Shown: in pieces, positions 24,101 to 33,365 of the stretch
Layout of the letters: each line of letters starts with the position of its first letter
How positions within the stretch are numbered: position 1 is the first letter of the stretch
Assembly (NCBI GenBank): GCA_031261175.1
Contig: JAISJW010000001.1
Coordinates: 1-64,000, forward strand
DNA length: 64,000 bases
DNA from: Lactobacillales bacterium
GTDB lineage: Bacteria; Bacillota; Bacilli; Lactobacillales; Streptococcaceae
Direction: 5' to 3'
Position numbers and translations under genes: made by a program
The notes under the pieces: model-generated
Databases searched by the model: none
Seen by the model: only the letters and a program-made list of their open reading frames with translations
What the model was told of the DNA's origin: nothing

Positions 24101-26610
24101 CCAGCTAATTGTTGTTCTGTTACCGCACCAGTAGGTAATACTCCGGTTGCACTAGAGGCCAACCCTGGGTATATCAAACTATCGTAGACATTGTTTCTAA
24201 CACCACGCAATACCCCGCCCCAAATATTTATCCAAGCCTCAGAACCAATTAACTCATTAGTCACTACTTGATTATTCGGTTCATCTGCGCCCCAATATTG
24301 GTGACCTTTAACCACTCCCCTATTGTTAATTAATGTTCCCGCTTCAGGACCGTTAAACCAATAATAATTCGAGTTTTGCGAGATAGCTGTTCTTATTGCT
24401 TCAGATGAATTACTAGTAGGATCGACAGGGTTGAGAGAGGTTTGATAATATTGTTTAGATTTCCCCGCCCCAGTATCGGTGTACTGAAACCTATAATGTA
24501 GAGAATCAATGGATTGTTCCGAAGAATTTACATACAACAGTTTATCGGGATCGTTTAAAATCAGATTCCCACCTATTTTCGTGGCTCTTCCTTCTTCACT
24601 AGAGTCTCCGGCAGGTATCGAAGTTGTCTGTCCTTTGCCCAAAGGAGTTCCCAAAACGTTGCCGCTATCATCCATATATTTTATATCGTAAGGATCGCTA
24701 TCTCGCCCTGGTTGCATGGCTGCAACTTGATCTGCATCGTGATAGTACAAACGAGTACCCCCGGTCCACCAAACGTTTCTAAATCTACCGTTATCCCCAC
24801 TATGTTGGTAAGCCGAAGGATTCATAAAAGTACCGCCCATACCGTTGCCATTTGTATAGGTCGTGTGGGCATCAACTTCAGTTATTCCATTATTTACTTT
24901 TAATGCTAGCCCCCCAATAACCAAGTGCTCACCGATATCGCCAGCATCGGTAGCCATATATCCCGGCAACCCGCGAGAGCGCATATGTCTCGCTTCGTTA
25001 TACGCATCTGCAATTTTTATTTTATAATTTCTATCGTGCGTATAGTTGGGAGGAAGCTCGTCAGCAGCCCCCGACGGGTTTTTGCTTGGTCCTTCCGAAT
25101 CCTTAACTTGAATGCGTCGGTAGAAATGTTCAAGCCCCTTATAATCTCGATAAGCCTTTTCATACCCGTTGTTTTGATGTAGTGTAATTTTTATTTCTCC
25201 GGTCGGATTTCCCGCTCCAGTGAATTTTATGTTTTTTAAAAAGCGTTCGATCAAAACATCACTTCTATTTTTTTGAATGGTCGTTTGGATATCTCCATTA
25301 GCATCCGTTCGAAGCAGTGAATATAACGAATTTGTATCACTTGTAGAACTGTCGCGCACCCCTCCAAAAATTTCAGTTGCTTTCGGATAGTATCCCTCAA
25401 AGTCATCTCGCACTGAATCTCTATGCGAATAGTTGGCTCTCATACCGGCTTTAACTTCCGAGATGAAAATTTTCGTTATTTTTTTTCCGTTAGCAGTAGT
25501 AACCGTAACCGCAGAATCCGCTTTAGTTCCTGTATCTATTCTCAAACTGTCGATTGCACTTTTAGCCAAGCCAGCACCCGCAGTCGTCGGGGCAGCTGCG
25601 GTTCCAGCTCCTTTTAATTCAGTTATAGCATCGGTAAGTAAATCAGTCATCGTAAGCGCTGAGCTGTATTCAATTTCGATCGAACCAGTAATCGCCCCGT
25701 AATTCATTGTGTTTAGATAAACACTATCTAAATGGAACGAACTTCCGTCAACGACAGTCGTATAAGTAAACATCACTGAATCTTTATTATCATATAAAGT
25801 ATTTGAATATTTAGTTTTTGCTCTCATATTTAACATATGAACATCGCCTTGATCGACCGCCGAAATATTCAAGTTACCATTTTGGGCTGATCTCGTAGTG
25901 TGTGAAATTATCGGTTCTGCGCTATCGTTCAACGCTTGATTTGTTTCTAAAAGCGGAGTACGATTCTCGTTCGTTGTTTCGATTGGGCGTTTGTAAGGAA
26001 CTCTTATCGCTGACGCTTCCCCTCCGTCAAGCGGATCTACAAGTGAGGAGTTTGTTATTCCGTTCGGATTGAAAGGCAGACCGTAAACAAAAAGCCCAGT
26101 ATTTCCATCGTTAGGATCAAACGCAAGACCTTGCAGTGCATTTTGATCGACCAATTTCGGCGCATATACATCAAAGTGGTGACTCAAAGGCGATTCAAAG
26201 TTATAGTTGCTATAAGCCGGGAAATCCCCAGAATAGTAATAGGTCGAATCGACACCTAAACCGTTGCTATCGCGGGGCGCCCGGTGTTCCGTAGGAGTAG
26301 TAGGAGTAGGAGTAGTAGTATATCCCGAACCGGGTTGAACCAAACCGTTATCGTTCGTGTTCTCGATACCCGTATTCGGGTTAAACGCGATATCCCCTTG
26401 CCATTTTTTGACTTGCCCATCTCCGTTCGGAGCAAAGCTCTTTGGCGACATAACGTATTCGTGGGCTACCCATGCGGCGTTCCCGCTTTTAATTGCCAGC
26501 TGGACGCCCTTGGCTACTGCTAGGATAATGAAAATAGCGCAGATGCTTGCGATCACCTTCGCTTTTTTTGTTATTTTGCGTTCTCTAAGTTTTTTTCTCT
26601 CATCAATCAT
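21148..26610 (-). CDS. Giant membrane-anchored surface protein with C-type-lectin-like module
   Basis: 1820 residues from the ATG at 26610 (GAGGGTG upstream; the frame opens 12 codons earlier). A basic N-terminus (ERKKLRERKITKKAK) and one hydrophobic helix (near residues 20-40) give an uncleaved anchor or signal. The following segment has FAPNGDG and FNPNTG motifs. Near residues 750-860 a C-type-lectin-like pattern is seen: YYWFNGPEAG, then YWGADEPNN, EAWINIWGG, LVSWSDGSMG and GYLIEY, in the order of the family's WxGxxxEPNN...WND...CE signature but lacking the cysteines. The C-terminus is Ig-like and ends GGGDSRKYVFKINNH without a sortase signal. Follows the WxL gene, probably in the same transcript. 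Likely an adhesin; ligand unknown. Confidence 0.6.
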   Translation of the reverse strand: MIDERKKLRERKITKKAKVIASICAIFIILAVAKGVQLAIKSGNAAWVAHEYVMSPKSFAPNGDGQVKKWQGDIAFNPNTGIENTNDNGLVQPGSGYTTTPTPTTPTEHRAPRDSNGLGVDSTYYYSGDFPAYSNYNFESPLSHHFDVYAPKLVDQNALQGLAFDPNDGNTGLFVYGLPFNPNGITNSSLVDPLDGGEASAIRVPYKRPIETTNENRTPLLETNQALNDSAEPIISHTTRSAQNGNLNISAVDQGDVHMLNMRAKTKYSNTLYDNKDSVMFTYTTVVDGSSFHLDSVYLNTMNYGAITGSIEIEYSSALTMTDLLTDAITELKGAGTAAAPTTAGAGLAKSAIDSLRIDTGTKADSAVTVTTANGKKITKIFISEVKAGMRANYSHRDSVRDDFEGYYPKATEIFGGVRDSSTSDTNSLYSLLRTDANGDIQTTIQKNRSDVLIERFLKNIKFTGAGNPTGEIKITLHQNNGYEKAYRDYKGLEHFYRRIQVKDSEGPSKNPSGAADELPPNYTHDRNYKIKIADAYNEARHMRSRGLPGYMATDAGDIGEHLVIGGLALKVNNGITEVDAHTTYTNGNGMGGTFMNPSAYQHSGDNGRFRNVWWTGGTRLYYHDADQVAAMQPGRDSDPYDIKYMDDSGNVLGTPLGKGQTTSIPAGDSSEEGRATKIGGNLILNDPDKLLYVNSSEQSIDSLHYRFQYTDTGAGKSKQYYQTSLNPVDPTSNSSEAIRTAISQNSNYYWFNGPEAGTLINNRGVVKGHQYWGADEPNNQVVTNELIGSEAWINIWGGVLRGVRNNVYDSLIYPGLASSATGVLPTGAVTEQQLAGLVSWSDGSMGKKDVGSGYLIEYSPYDADHNGDSGDNDSLRTMLDEIHITQEIGSSSDAYITSYSDVLRDEALSNIKGGFYTLSTSADSLFVAPDSPGVKNDATGENTKIPLIMKKVYAPQMDYKDPDWEPTGPTAPGFIPDEAGNLWYKDATHTTWEDMNLKAGANLLYDINKNEFYNRDKTAVYKKRADVPDADSLRLKENNLVLLVQTNIPVTAPSELIEDQIWYDGTDYKGETVYDASHNPVPYKDTNGTAVTGLISNDDLADMGLSLPYGRNIEYRGLTSATGYNPTDAGEKEMLDLKFSASAIAQKFPKNGDKTKIADNIYVHSFVSDREGNWTETMEPANSLKTSFVSQYKYKKWITVGELGGTNNYDTEGEELPSDLVRQSLPSLLLLNDASKETVVNGIGIDSLLAKGPDNQGTIDKYIHIEDPTGYWAPGATSGYRTYELVRYDISDNDNSNMPEAGNLPPGAKKALKVDSSNAFPNLVATRIPTNVYSEATGDSFDSDYTSVYGFNPIYNVKIGQDNDWGDPAYPNYWFNYNAVADNKLTTFYYRDVTQPQLIDEKVPEAKVTPLDITIKFTNKYGRNVKIQKADGSYEVAALKLHDSAIKSNDTASQNVTMAQLTAVYGSPVPGALDSIYQQIQGNKYEKPDSTFADLAAKLKTAEDVNGYKAFSADATGEWWSTLAGTGTGSGFSVPAGANQLTIDIQLDGKVSLEASPLLRFEPKYVMNPEQQAQALDTIILTVTDYKTPPNGDRSVVGDYAVTAKVYGLHNSDMYGSTVVKPSENDLTLSQSILLKDLDAESEATQWKPIGITWPSFDNWVEFDDGGYVRKYEIPAKRLKMMLNGVKSDPLINTPGLKYSRIEWELTALSPVDYKGAVAIDGTSVSVPIGSATAALMIASAGGSNPLTPAAANIIGTFDGAPIASGTFTISSTDGTLVANSTNGEAYRAALATSGEHEITIKFTGGGDSRKYVFKINNH

Positions 26611-26690
26611 TTTGTCACCCTCGAGTCTAAATTTTACACTACTCATATTTTACTCTTAAAACGGCTTTCTGTCTACATTTCGGCACTAAA

Positions 26691-26713
26691 AAAAGCCCTT
26701 TGCGAGGGCTTTT
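26691..26713 (-). terminator. Hairpin at the end of the WxL gene
   Basis: AAAAGCCCT pairs with AGGGCTTTT across a 5-base loop; flanking A-run gives U-run on the minus-strand transcript. The stem overlaps the WxL stop codon, so it may attenuate rather than stop transcription into the giant gene. Confidence 0.7.
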
Positions 26714-27590
26714 AAGGTGTCATCGAGATTGTCCAGACGAGATGTGTCGTATATGGCTCACCAACTTTTGGCATCGCGCTACGCGGAACGTTAAGTTTTA
26801 CGCCAGAAGTTCGGGTCATTTCGCTGTCGATTTTATCGACAACATTGTTCGTAGCCGGCAGAAGTGGCTGCGCGTCATAATTGTCGTCCGGAGCTTGTAG
26901 AGTCCCAAATACATAACTCCAGCGGGTTTGGTCCGGAATCGTTACAGCTTGATCGTGCGAAAAGATAGTAAGCGATTCGCCCACTTCTAAAGTGGAATTT
27001 GCTGCTAATTGCGACTCCGATGGGTCTGCGCTCTGATTCCAAGATAGATTTGGAACGTCACTTGTGGTGACGCCGTTAAAGGTTAGACTTGCCCCACTTA
27101 GCGAGTGCGTCGAAGTCGACATGAACGGCTCCGGAAGTGTGACTTCTAATTTCCAGTTGCTCAGGCCTTTCGAATAGTCAGCGACTTGCACGAAGGGATT
27201 TAGCCAGCCCGGAGCTGCCTTGTTCGGAATGGTCCCAGGAATGCGGTAAACGTCGTAGGACGCGCTATCTGCGTAGTTCGCGACAACCTCTCCAAAGTGC
27301 AGGTTCGGCGCGAAAAGCAGCTTCACGTAGCCGTAGACCGAGTTGCCCACCATCGCCTGCACGCCCGACGAGTCGATGTTCATCGTCACGTCGGTCCCGG
27401 GTTGCACGACCCCTGTGTCCTCCGAGTCGAGGAATTCAATCTGGACCTCCGTAACCGCCGAGTCCGTCACTGAATCCGCTAACGCCTCGGTCGGGTCGAA
27501 CGCATTGTTCAGGCTAAAAAGCGAGATCGGGAAAAGAAGGACGATCACGAGAATGCTTGTTAATATGGTGTTGATAAGTTTCGAATTCAT
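26712..27590 (-). CDS. WxL-domain surface protein
   Basis: 292 residues from ATG 27590 (GGGGGA upstream). Signal peptide: basic start then LTSILVIVLLFPISLFSL, with likely cleavage after the DPTEALA region. Both WxL motifs can be seen: a proximal NWKLEVTLPEPF near residue 150 and the distal YTTHLVWTISMTP at the very C-terminus (the family pattern Y-x3-L-x-W-x-[LI]-x3-P). WxL domains bind peptidoglycan non-covalently in Lactobacillales and usually act with other surface proteins from the same locus, here the 1820-residue protein downstream. The relation to the Csc cell-surface complexes is inferred; no LPXTG or DUF916 partner is in the window. Confidence 0.75.
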   Translation of the reverse strand: MNSKLINTILTSILVIVLLFPISLFSLNNAFDPTEALADSVTDSAVTEVQIEFLDSEDTGVVQPGTDVTMNIDSSGVQAMVGNSVYGYVKLLFAPNLHFGEVVANYADSASYDVYRIPGTIPNKAAPGWLNPFVQVADYSKGLSNWKLEVTLPEPFMSTSTHSLSGASLTFNGVTTSDVPNLSWNQSADPSESQLAANSTLEVGESLTIFSHDQAVTIPDQTRWSYVFGTLQAPDDNYDAQPLLPATNNVVDKIDSEMTRTSGVKLNVPRSAMPKVGEPYTTHLVWTISMTP

Positions 27591-27737
27591 CGCGCGTCCC
27601 CCTTTCTCGTGGTCTTTCACTCTATATTATATCACGGAACGTTAGATACTTTAAGTAAAACGGCCGAAAAAATTCACTTGCAATTTAACCTCGACAAATC
27701 CCACCCTGTTTTCGCACTTTCGAGCTACTAAAATCCT

Positions 27738-27810
27738 CTACTGTGTTTTAAGGCCTTTCTTAGTGATTTCGAAGGCTGAAACCCCTAAAAATCGCCTTAA
27801 AACACAGTAG
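27738..27810. repeat. Hairpin element H, copy 2
   Basis: Arms 27738-27763 and 27785-27810 (about 22 of 26 paired) share CTGTGTTTTAAGGC with copy 1 at 17367. It lies between argB and the WxL gene, next to element F. Confidence 0.7.
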
Positions 27811-27850
27811 GACGTTTTGACCGGCCAATTTGAGTTAGAAAACGGCAAAA

Positions 27851-28082
27851 GTCCCCTGATTTCCGACTTTGAACTAGTATATATTCTATACTAGCTCAAA
27901 GTCGGAAATCAGGGGGACATTTTTGCGGATTTTTCCGGTTTGGAGCGGGTATGTACTCAGAATGCCCGAAAAGTTCACAAAAAGAGGTAAAAATGGACAG
28001 TTTGAGTACATATAGAATCTATATGTACTCAAACCGTCCATTTTAGGGTTATATTTTAAAGTTTTCGGTCATTTGGAGTCAC
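27851..28082. repeat. Compound stem-loop element, copy F
   Basis: First a 31-bp hairpin (27851-27881 with 27887-27918, one indel and one mismatch), then a bistable unit (27951-28082) nearly identical to copy E. Copy E retains only the right half of the first hairpin. The element abuts the argB stop codon. No gene is seen in 27591-28083. Confidence 0.8.
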
Positions 28083-28083
28083 A

Positions 28084-28935
28084 TTACTTAGTGATCAGCG
28101 TTCCGATACCTTTGACCGAGAATAATTCGATGATTAGCGAGTGGTCGATGCGGCCGTCGATGATTGTCATCGAGTTTAGTCCCCACTTCATGGCTGTAAT
28201 GCCGGCTTGGATTTTGGGAATCATCCCGCCGTTGATTACGCCGTCTTCTATTAGCTCTTTAGCGCGCTCAATCGTCATTTCGCTGATCATCGATTCTGGA
28301 TCGTTGACGTCAAGCATCACGCCTGGAATATTGCTAAGCAAAATAAATTTCTCAGCGTTCAAGGCCGCCGCTATTTCAACCGCAGCCGTATCGGCATTGA
28401 TATTGTAAGTCTGCCCGTCCGCATCCACGCCTAAAGGTGCGATAACTGGAATATAGCCTTTATCAAGAGCCATCTCGATCGCTTCAGTATTGATATGCGT
28501 GATATCGCCGACATAGCCGAGCCGCACATCTTTTTGCGCCGCCACGACCATTTTTCCATCAATCCCTGACAAACCGATTGCCTTAGCACCTGTGCGGTCC
28601 AAATCGACCACCAAGTCCTTGTTGACTTTACCGGTCAGCATCGCTTTCACAACATCGATTGTTTCGTCGTTCGTCACGCGCAACCCATCGATAAATTCGT
28701 TTTCGATACCCAGTTTTTCAAGCATTCCGCTAATTGCTGGTCCACCGCCGTGAACGAGCACGACTTTGACGCCAATTGACTGTAACAAAGCGATATCCTT
28801 CATAACTGAAAGCTTCAACTCGTCAGTTTCCATCGCGTTTCCGCCGAATTTGATGACCATCGTTTTTCCATTAAATTGCTGCATATATGGCAGCGCTTCG
28901 AGTAAAATCGAAGCCATTTTTTTCTTCTGTTCCAT
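28084..28935 (-). CDS. argB: Acetylglutamate kinase
   Basis: 283 residues from ATG 28935, preceded by GAGG; three codons longer is possible. The amino-acid-kinase signatures are MVIKFGGNAM (phosphate-binding Lys/Gly), VLVHGGGPAISGML and the C-terminal GGMIPKIQAGITA with the conserved Lys. It phosphorylates N-acetylglutamate, second step of arginine synthesis from glutamate. Last gene of argCJDFB; its start is next to the argF stop. Confidence 0.97.
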   Translation of the reverse strand: MEQKKKMASILLEALPYMQQFNGKTMVIKFGGNAMETDELKLSVMKDIALLQSIGVKVVLVHGGGPAISGMLEKLGIENEFIDGLRVTNDETIDVVKAMLTGKVNKDLVVDLDRTGAKAIGLSGIDGKMVVAAQKDVRLGYVGDITHINTEAIEMALDKGYIPVIAPLGVDADGQTYNINADTAAVEIAAALNAEKFILLSNIPGVMLDVNDPESMISEMTIERAKELIEDGVINGGMIPKIQAGITAMKWGLNSMTIIDGRIDHSLIIELFSVKGIGTLITK

Positions 28936-28936
28936 T

Positions 28937-29881
28937 TTAGGCATCCTCTAACAACAGTTTCATCAGCAGCGCGCCCTGTGCGTAAAGGCGGTTGTGCGCT
29001 TCGTGGTAAATCAGCGAGTGCTTCGGATCGTCAATAATCTCCGCAGTCACCTCTTCCCCGCGGTGCGCCGGCAGGCAGTGCATAAAGTAATAATCGTCCT
29101 TGGCAAGTTTCACCAGCTCCGAATTCACTTGGTACTTCCCGGCAAAAACTTTCTCGCGCTCGCCAAATTCTTCCTCGTCACCCATCGACGCCCACACATC
29201 CGTAAAGATAAAATCGGCATCTTTGACGGCATCCGCCGGCTCAATCACAATCTCAACTACCGACCCAGATTCTTCGGCAATTTTCTTCGCCTGCGCAACG
29301 ATTTCAGCGTTCGGCGCATATTCCGCCGGTGTCGCAATCGACACGTCCATCCCTAAAATTGTAGCTCCTAATAAATAAGAGTGCGCCATATTATTTCCAT
29401 CTCCGATATAAGCGATTTTCACGCCCTCAGTCGTTCCGTGAACTTCTTGAATTGTTTGGAAATCTGCTAAAATCTGACACGGATGGTGCAAGTCGGTCAA
29501 CGCATTGATGACTGGAACGCTCGAATAATGAGCCAATTCTGCCACCATATCATCGCTGAAAGTTCTAATCATAATCGCATCAACCATTCCCGCCAAAACG
29601 TTCGCCGTATCAATCGTCGGCTCACCGCGCGCGATTTGTGTATTTTTCGCATCAAGCACGACTGCATTTCCGCCTAAACGGTACATTCCGCTCTCAAACG
29701 AAACGCGAGTCCGCGTCGAAGATTTTTCGAAAATCATCGCTAAAACTTTCCCTTTTAGGGCCTGCGAATATTTTGCGGGGTTAGCGCGGAAGTCACTTGC
29801 CAAATCGAGAATCGACAGGAATTCTGCCTTTGAAAGTTCGGTTAAATCGAGTAAATCTTTGTTGAAAATTGGGTTAGCCAT
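28937..29881 (-). CDS. argF: Ornithine carbamoyltransferase
   Basis: 314 residues from ATG 29881 (TAAGGAGG upstream). Carbamoyl-phosphate loop FEKSSTRTRVSFE, ornithine-binding HHPCQILADF and the C-terminal MHCLPAHRGEEV are all present. It makes citrulline from ornithine and carbamoyl phosphate. Its place inside the biosynthetic operon favours ArgF over a catabolic ArcB. Overlaps the end of argD by 8 bases. Confidence 0.96.
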   Translation of the reverse strand: MANPIFNKDLLDLTELSKAEFLSILDLASDFRANPAKYSQALKGKVLAMIFEKSSTRTRVSFESGMYRLGGNAVVLDAKNTQIARGEPTIDTANVLAGMVDAIMIRTFSDDMVAELAHYSSVPVINALTDLHHPCQILADFQTIQEVHGTTEGVKIAYIGDGNNMAHSYLLGATILGMDVSIATPAEYAPNAEIVAQAKKIAEESGSVVEIVIEPADAVKDADFIFTDVWASMGDEEEFGEREKVFAGKYQVNSELVKLAKDDYYFMHCLPAHRGEEVTAEIIDDPKHSLIYHEAHNRLYAQGALLMKLLLEDA

Positions 29882-30995
29882 TGATAGCCTCCTTAATCGC
29901 GTCGACCGCGTGGTCGATCTCATCCTTCGTAATCGTCAGACTCGGCAGGAGTCTAAGCGTCGTCGTCCCAGCCGTCAGGGCCAGCACTTTTTGTTCTCGC
30001 AGTTTCTGGAAAACCTGGGCAAGTCGCTCCGGCGTTTCCATCTCAATCCCGATCATCAGACCTAGACCGCGAACTGTTAAGCCTAATGCCTCGAGTTTTT
30101 TCGTCAGCGTTTCGCCTTTGATTTTTGTCTGGTAGCTAAACGTCGGCAGTTTCACGATGTCGAGCACTTTCGTCGCAACGCTCAAAGCGAGTTTGTTCCC
30201 GCCGAAAGTCGTGCCGTGCGTTCCCGGACTAAGAGCTGGTGCAATCGCAGCTTTTCCGAGCATCGCCCCAACCGGAACCCCGTTCCCAAGGCCTTTAGCA
30301 ATTGTGATGATGTCCGGGTCAATGTCGAATTGTTCCCAAGCGTAGAGCGAACCAGTGCGGCCAATTCCCGTTTGGACTTCGTCGATAATTAAGAGCGCAC
30401 CGACTGCTTTTGCGTGAACCGCTAAGCTGGTAAGCCAATCGCGATCAGCGACCAACACGCCGCCTTCGCCTTGGACAACTTCAAGCATCACGGCGGCTGT
30501 GTTTTCGTCGATAACTTCTTCAAAACCGGGAGCGTTATATTCTAAATATTCAAAGCCGGTCAACATTTCGCCGAAACCTTTTTGGATTTTTTCTTGCGCC
30601 GTCGCCGCCATCGCCCCGAAAGTGCGTCCGTGGAATCCGTTATAAAACGTTACGATTTTGCTTTTTCCACTCGCGATGCGAGCTAGCTTGATCGCAGCCT
30701 CGTTGGCTTCCGCTCCGCTGTTACAAAAGAACGCTTTATAGTCGTAATCGCCGATTAGTTTAGCTGCGACTTCTTCTTGAATTTCGCTCTCGTAAAGATT
30801 TGGAACATGCCAGATTTTATCAACTTGCTCATGCAAAGCCTGCGTTAAAGTCGGATGATTGTAGCCTAAATTCGCTACCCCAATCCCGCTCGTTAAATCG
30901 AGATAAGCGTTTCCGTCTTTGTCGTAAACTGTATTTTTGTCGCCACGGACTATTTCAAGTTCCGAGCGTTTATAATTCTCGAATAAATTTGTCAT
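29874..30995 (-). CDS. argD: Acetylornithine aminotransferase
   Basis: 373 residues. Class III PLP aminotransferase: LIIDEVQTGIGRTG holds the PLP-contacting Asp and TIAKGLGNGVPVGAM the Schiff-base Lys. It converts N-acetylglutamate semialdehyde to N-acetylornithine. The stop overlaps the argF start, and the gene begins one base after the argJ stop. Confidence 0.97.
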   Translation of the reverse strand: MTNLFENYKRSELEIVRGDKNTVYDKDGNAYLDLTSGIGVANLGYNHPTLTQALHEQVDKIWHVPNLYESEIQEEVAAKLIGDYDYKAFFCNSGAEANEAAIKLARIASGKSKIVTFYNGFHGRTFGAMAATAQEKIQKGFGEMLTGFEYLEYNAPGFEEVIDENTAAVMLEVVQGEGGVLVADRDWLTSLAVHAKAVGALLIIDEVQTGIGRTGSLYAWEQFDIDPDIITIAKGLGNGVPVGAMLGKAAIAPALSPGTHGTTFGGNKLALSVATKVLDIVKLPTFSYQTKIKGETLTKKLEALGLTVRGLGLMIGIEMETPERLAQVFQKLREQKVLALTAGTTTLRLLPSLTITKDEIDHAVDAIKEAING

Positions 30996-30996
30996 T

Positions 30997-32163
30997 TTAT
31001 GTCGTGTAGAGCGCGTTGATTTTCACGTAATCATACGTCAAATCACAGCCCCAAGCCTTTCCTTTTTCTGCGCCCTGTTTAAAATCAATCACGATTTTCA
31101 CAAAGTCTTTTTTGAGTTCTTTACTCATCGCCTGAACGTCAAACTCGATCGGCGTGCCGTTTTCAAACACCTTAATCCCTTGCAAGTCAACGTCGCAGAT
31201 GTCTGGATCAACCTCAGCTCCCGAATAACCGACCGCACACATGATTCGCCCCCAGTTAGGGTCTTCGCCGTACATCGCCGCCTTAACGAGAGATGAGCCG
31301 ACAACCGCTTTCGCCGCCATCCGCGCGTCTGAGAAATCAAGCGCGTTGACAACTTCAACCTCGATTAATTTCGTCGCGCCTTCGCCGTCTTTCGCAATCA
31401 TTCGGGCAAGTTCGCCCATCACAAGTTCAAGCGCCTCTTTAAATTCTGAGCCTGCTTCAACACCTGAGGCACCGTTTGCTAAAACGACCACCGTGTCATT
31501 CGTTGAAGTATCGCCATCAACCGTGATTTGGTTGAACGTCACGTCCGTCACTTCTTTTAATAAATGATGAAGTTCGGTTGGGTGAATTGATGCATCAGTC
31601 GTGATGAATGACAACATCGTCCCCATATTTGGGTGAATCATCCCGCTCCCTTTAGCACAACCCGCAATCGTATATTTCCCGTCAACGTCGACACAGACTT
31701 CCTTCTTGAAGGTATCTGTCGTCAAAATCGCATCAGCAAACAACGAACCTCCATCTTCCGTGATTTCGATTTGTTCGATTCCCGCTTCAATCGTTTCAAG
31801 CGGGAGTTGAACTCCGATAACACCAGTTGAGGCGACCGCAAAATCGTCAGCATTCAAACTGTATTTGCTAGCTGCAAACTCGGTCATTTTTACTGCGTTT
31901 TCTAAGCCTAATTTTCCAGTCGAAGCATTAGCGTTTCCCGAGTTGACTACCACTCCACGCAAACTAGGATTTTCTAAATGCTCACGAGTTATGCGAATCG
32001 GCGCTGCCGTTGTTTTATTAGTCGTGTAAACGCCCGCCGCACTTGCCGGTGTGTCACTTAAAAGAATTGCTAAGTCGGGTTTCCCACTTTGTTTGATGCC
32101 ACTTGCCAGACCGGTTGCTTTGAAGCCTTTTGGCGTTGTGATGTTTCCGTTAATTATTTTCAT
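30997..32163 (-). CDS. argJ: Bifunctional glutamate N-acetyltransferase / ornithine acetyltransferase
   Basis: 388 residues. The self-cleavage site that frees the catalytic threonine is in HPNMGTMLSF (cleavage before the Thr), preceded by AKGSGM. ArgJ recycles the acetyl group from N-acetylornithine to glutamate. No argA-like gene is in the window. It lies 9 bases after the argC stop. Confidence 0.97.
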   Translation of the reverse strand: MKIINGNITTPKGFKATGLASGIKQSGKPDLAILLSDTPASAAGVYTTNKTTAAPIRITREHLENPSLRGVVVNSGNANASTGKLGLENAVKMTEFAASKYSLNADDFAVASTGVIGVQLPLETIEAGIEQIEITEDGGSLFADAILTTDTFKKEVCVDVDGKYTIAGCAKGSGMIHPNMGTMLSFITTDASIHPTELHHLLKEVTDVTFNQITVDGDTSTNDTVVVLANGASGVEAGSEFKEALELVMGELARMIAKDGEGATKLIEVEVVNALDFSDARMAAKAVVGSSLVKAAMYGEDPNWGRIMCAVGYSGAEVDPDICDVDLQGIKVFENGTPIEFDVQAMSKELKKDFVKIVIDFKQGAEKGKAWGCDLTYDYVKINALYTT

Positions 32164-32172
32164 TTATCTCTC

Positions 32173-33192
32173 CTATAAGAAGGTCGGCAGGCCGTTCAGC
32201 CCGTCCGCTTCGTTAAAGCCAAACATTTTATTGAAGTTTTGGATCGCCTGACCGGCAGCCCCTTTGACCAAGTTGTCAATGACACTGACGACCGTAATCG
32301 TGTGCGTGTCGGCATTGACACTAAAGCCGATGTCGCAGAAGTTAGAGCCGACGACTTGTTTAATCGAAGGCATCACACCCGGCGCTTGAACGCGGACGAA
32401 CTGCGCATCTTTATAGACTTCGTTATAAGCCGCCTCGACTTGTTCCGTCGACGCGTCGCATTTCGCAAAAGTTGTAACCATAATCCCGCGTGTCACAGGA
32501 ATCAGTGAAGTTTGGAAATGGATATACGGCACGTCTTTGTTCCAAGTTTGAAGTTTGTTCAGAATCTCCGGAATATGTTGGTGATTATCGACCCGGTACA
32601 TCTGCATATTTTCATTGATAAACGAATAATGGCTCGTCTCGCTCAGCTTTTTACCAGCCCCCGAAAGACCGCTTTTCGCGTCAACCGTAATCGTATCCGG
32701 TTTAATAAGACCTTTTTGAACCAGTGGCGCTAAGCCCAACAAAGTCGCCGTCGCAAAACACCCCGGGTTCGAAACTGCTTTTCCTGTGACCTCATCGAGG
32801 TCAGCTAAAGAATATTGAGCTTTGTCTAAAATGGCTTGAGGTGCTGGATCTTTTCCATACCATTTTTTATAGTCTTCTTCATTTAAACGAAGATCACCAC
32901 TTAAATCAATAACCGGGAAATCCGCTTCGATGAACGGCACCGACTGGTCTTTACTGACCCCGCTCGGAGTTGCAAAGAAAACAGCATCGCTTTCTTTCAT
33001 AATTTTATCAGCATCGAAAAGTTCGATTTGGTTTTGATACTTGCCTAGTAGGTGTGGGTAGTGCTCGCTGAGCTCGTTTCCGGCGCTTGAGAAGGCGTAA
33101 AGCCCGTTGATTTCGACGTGCGGATGCGTATCCAGAAGCCTCAACAGCTCGATTCCGCTATATCCTGTGATTCCGACAATTGCTATTTTCAT
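32173..33192 (-). CDS. argC: N-acetyl-gamma-glutamyl-phosphate reductase
   Basis: 339 residues. NADP-binding start MKIAIVGITGYSGIELLRLL, catalytic cysteine in SNPGCFATATLLGL, and the second conserved His region around SHYSFINEN. It reduces N-acetylglutamyl phosphate to the semialdehyde. First gene of the leftward arginine operon; GAGGAAAC precedes the ATG. Confidence 0.97.
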   Translation of the reverse strand: MKIAIVGITGYSGIELLRLLDTHPHVEINGLYAFSSAGNELSEHYPHLLGKYQNQIELFDADKIMKESDAVFFATPSGVSKDQSVPFIEADFPVIDLSGDLRLNEEDYKKWYGKDPAPQAILDKAQYSLADLDEVTGKAVSNPGCFATATLLGLAPLVQKGLIKPDTITVDAKSGLSGAGKKLSETSHYSFINENMQMYRVDNHQHIPEILNKLQTWNKDVPYIHFQTSLIPVTRGIMVTTFAKCDASTEQVEAAYNEVYKDAQFVRVQAPGVMPSIKQVVGSNFCDIGFSVNADTHTITVVSVIDNLVKGAAGQAIQNFNKMFGFNEADGLNGLPTFL

Positions 33193-33225
33193 TATGTTTC
33201 CTCGCTATTTGTAAATAATATCAAT

Positions 33226-33275
33226 ATTATATACCGTTTTCTTGCATAAAGCAATATTTTTTATTCAGAACTGTG
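33226..33275 (-). promoter_or_regulatory. Promoter of argCJDFB with ArgR-box-like sites
   Basis: Minus strand TTGCTT (33249-33254), 17-bp spacer, TATAAT (33226-33231). Immediately upstream, CTGAATAAAAAATATTG resembles the Gram-positive ARG box (CATGAATAAAAATTCAAG type), and TTGCATAAAGCAA overlaps the -35, so ArgR binding would block initiation. Confidence 0.65.
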
Positions 33276-33365
33276 CATATCGAGCGCTATTTTGCGCTTT
33301 CTACTATACTATCGTTCTTTGTATAAAAAGTAAAGAAATTTGCGCTTTTTCTTATAATTTTGTAT

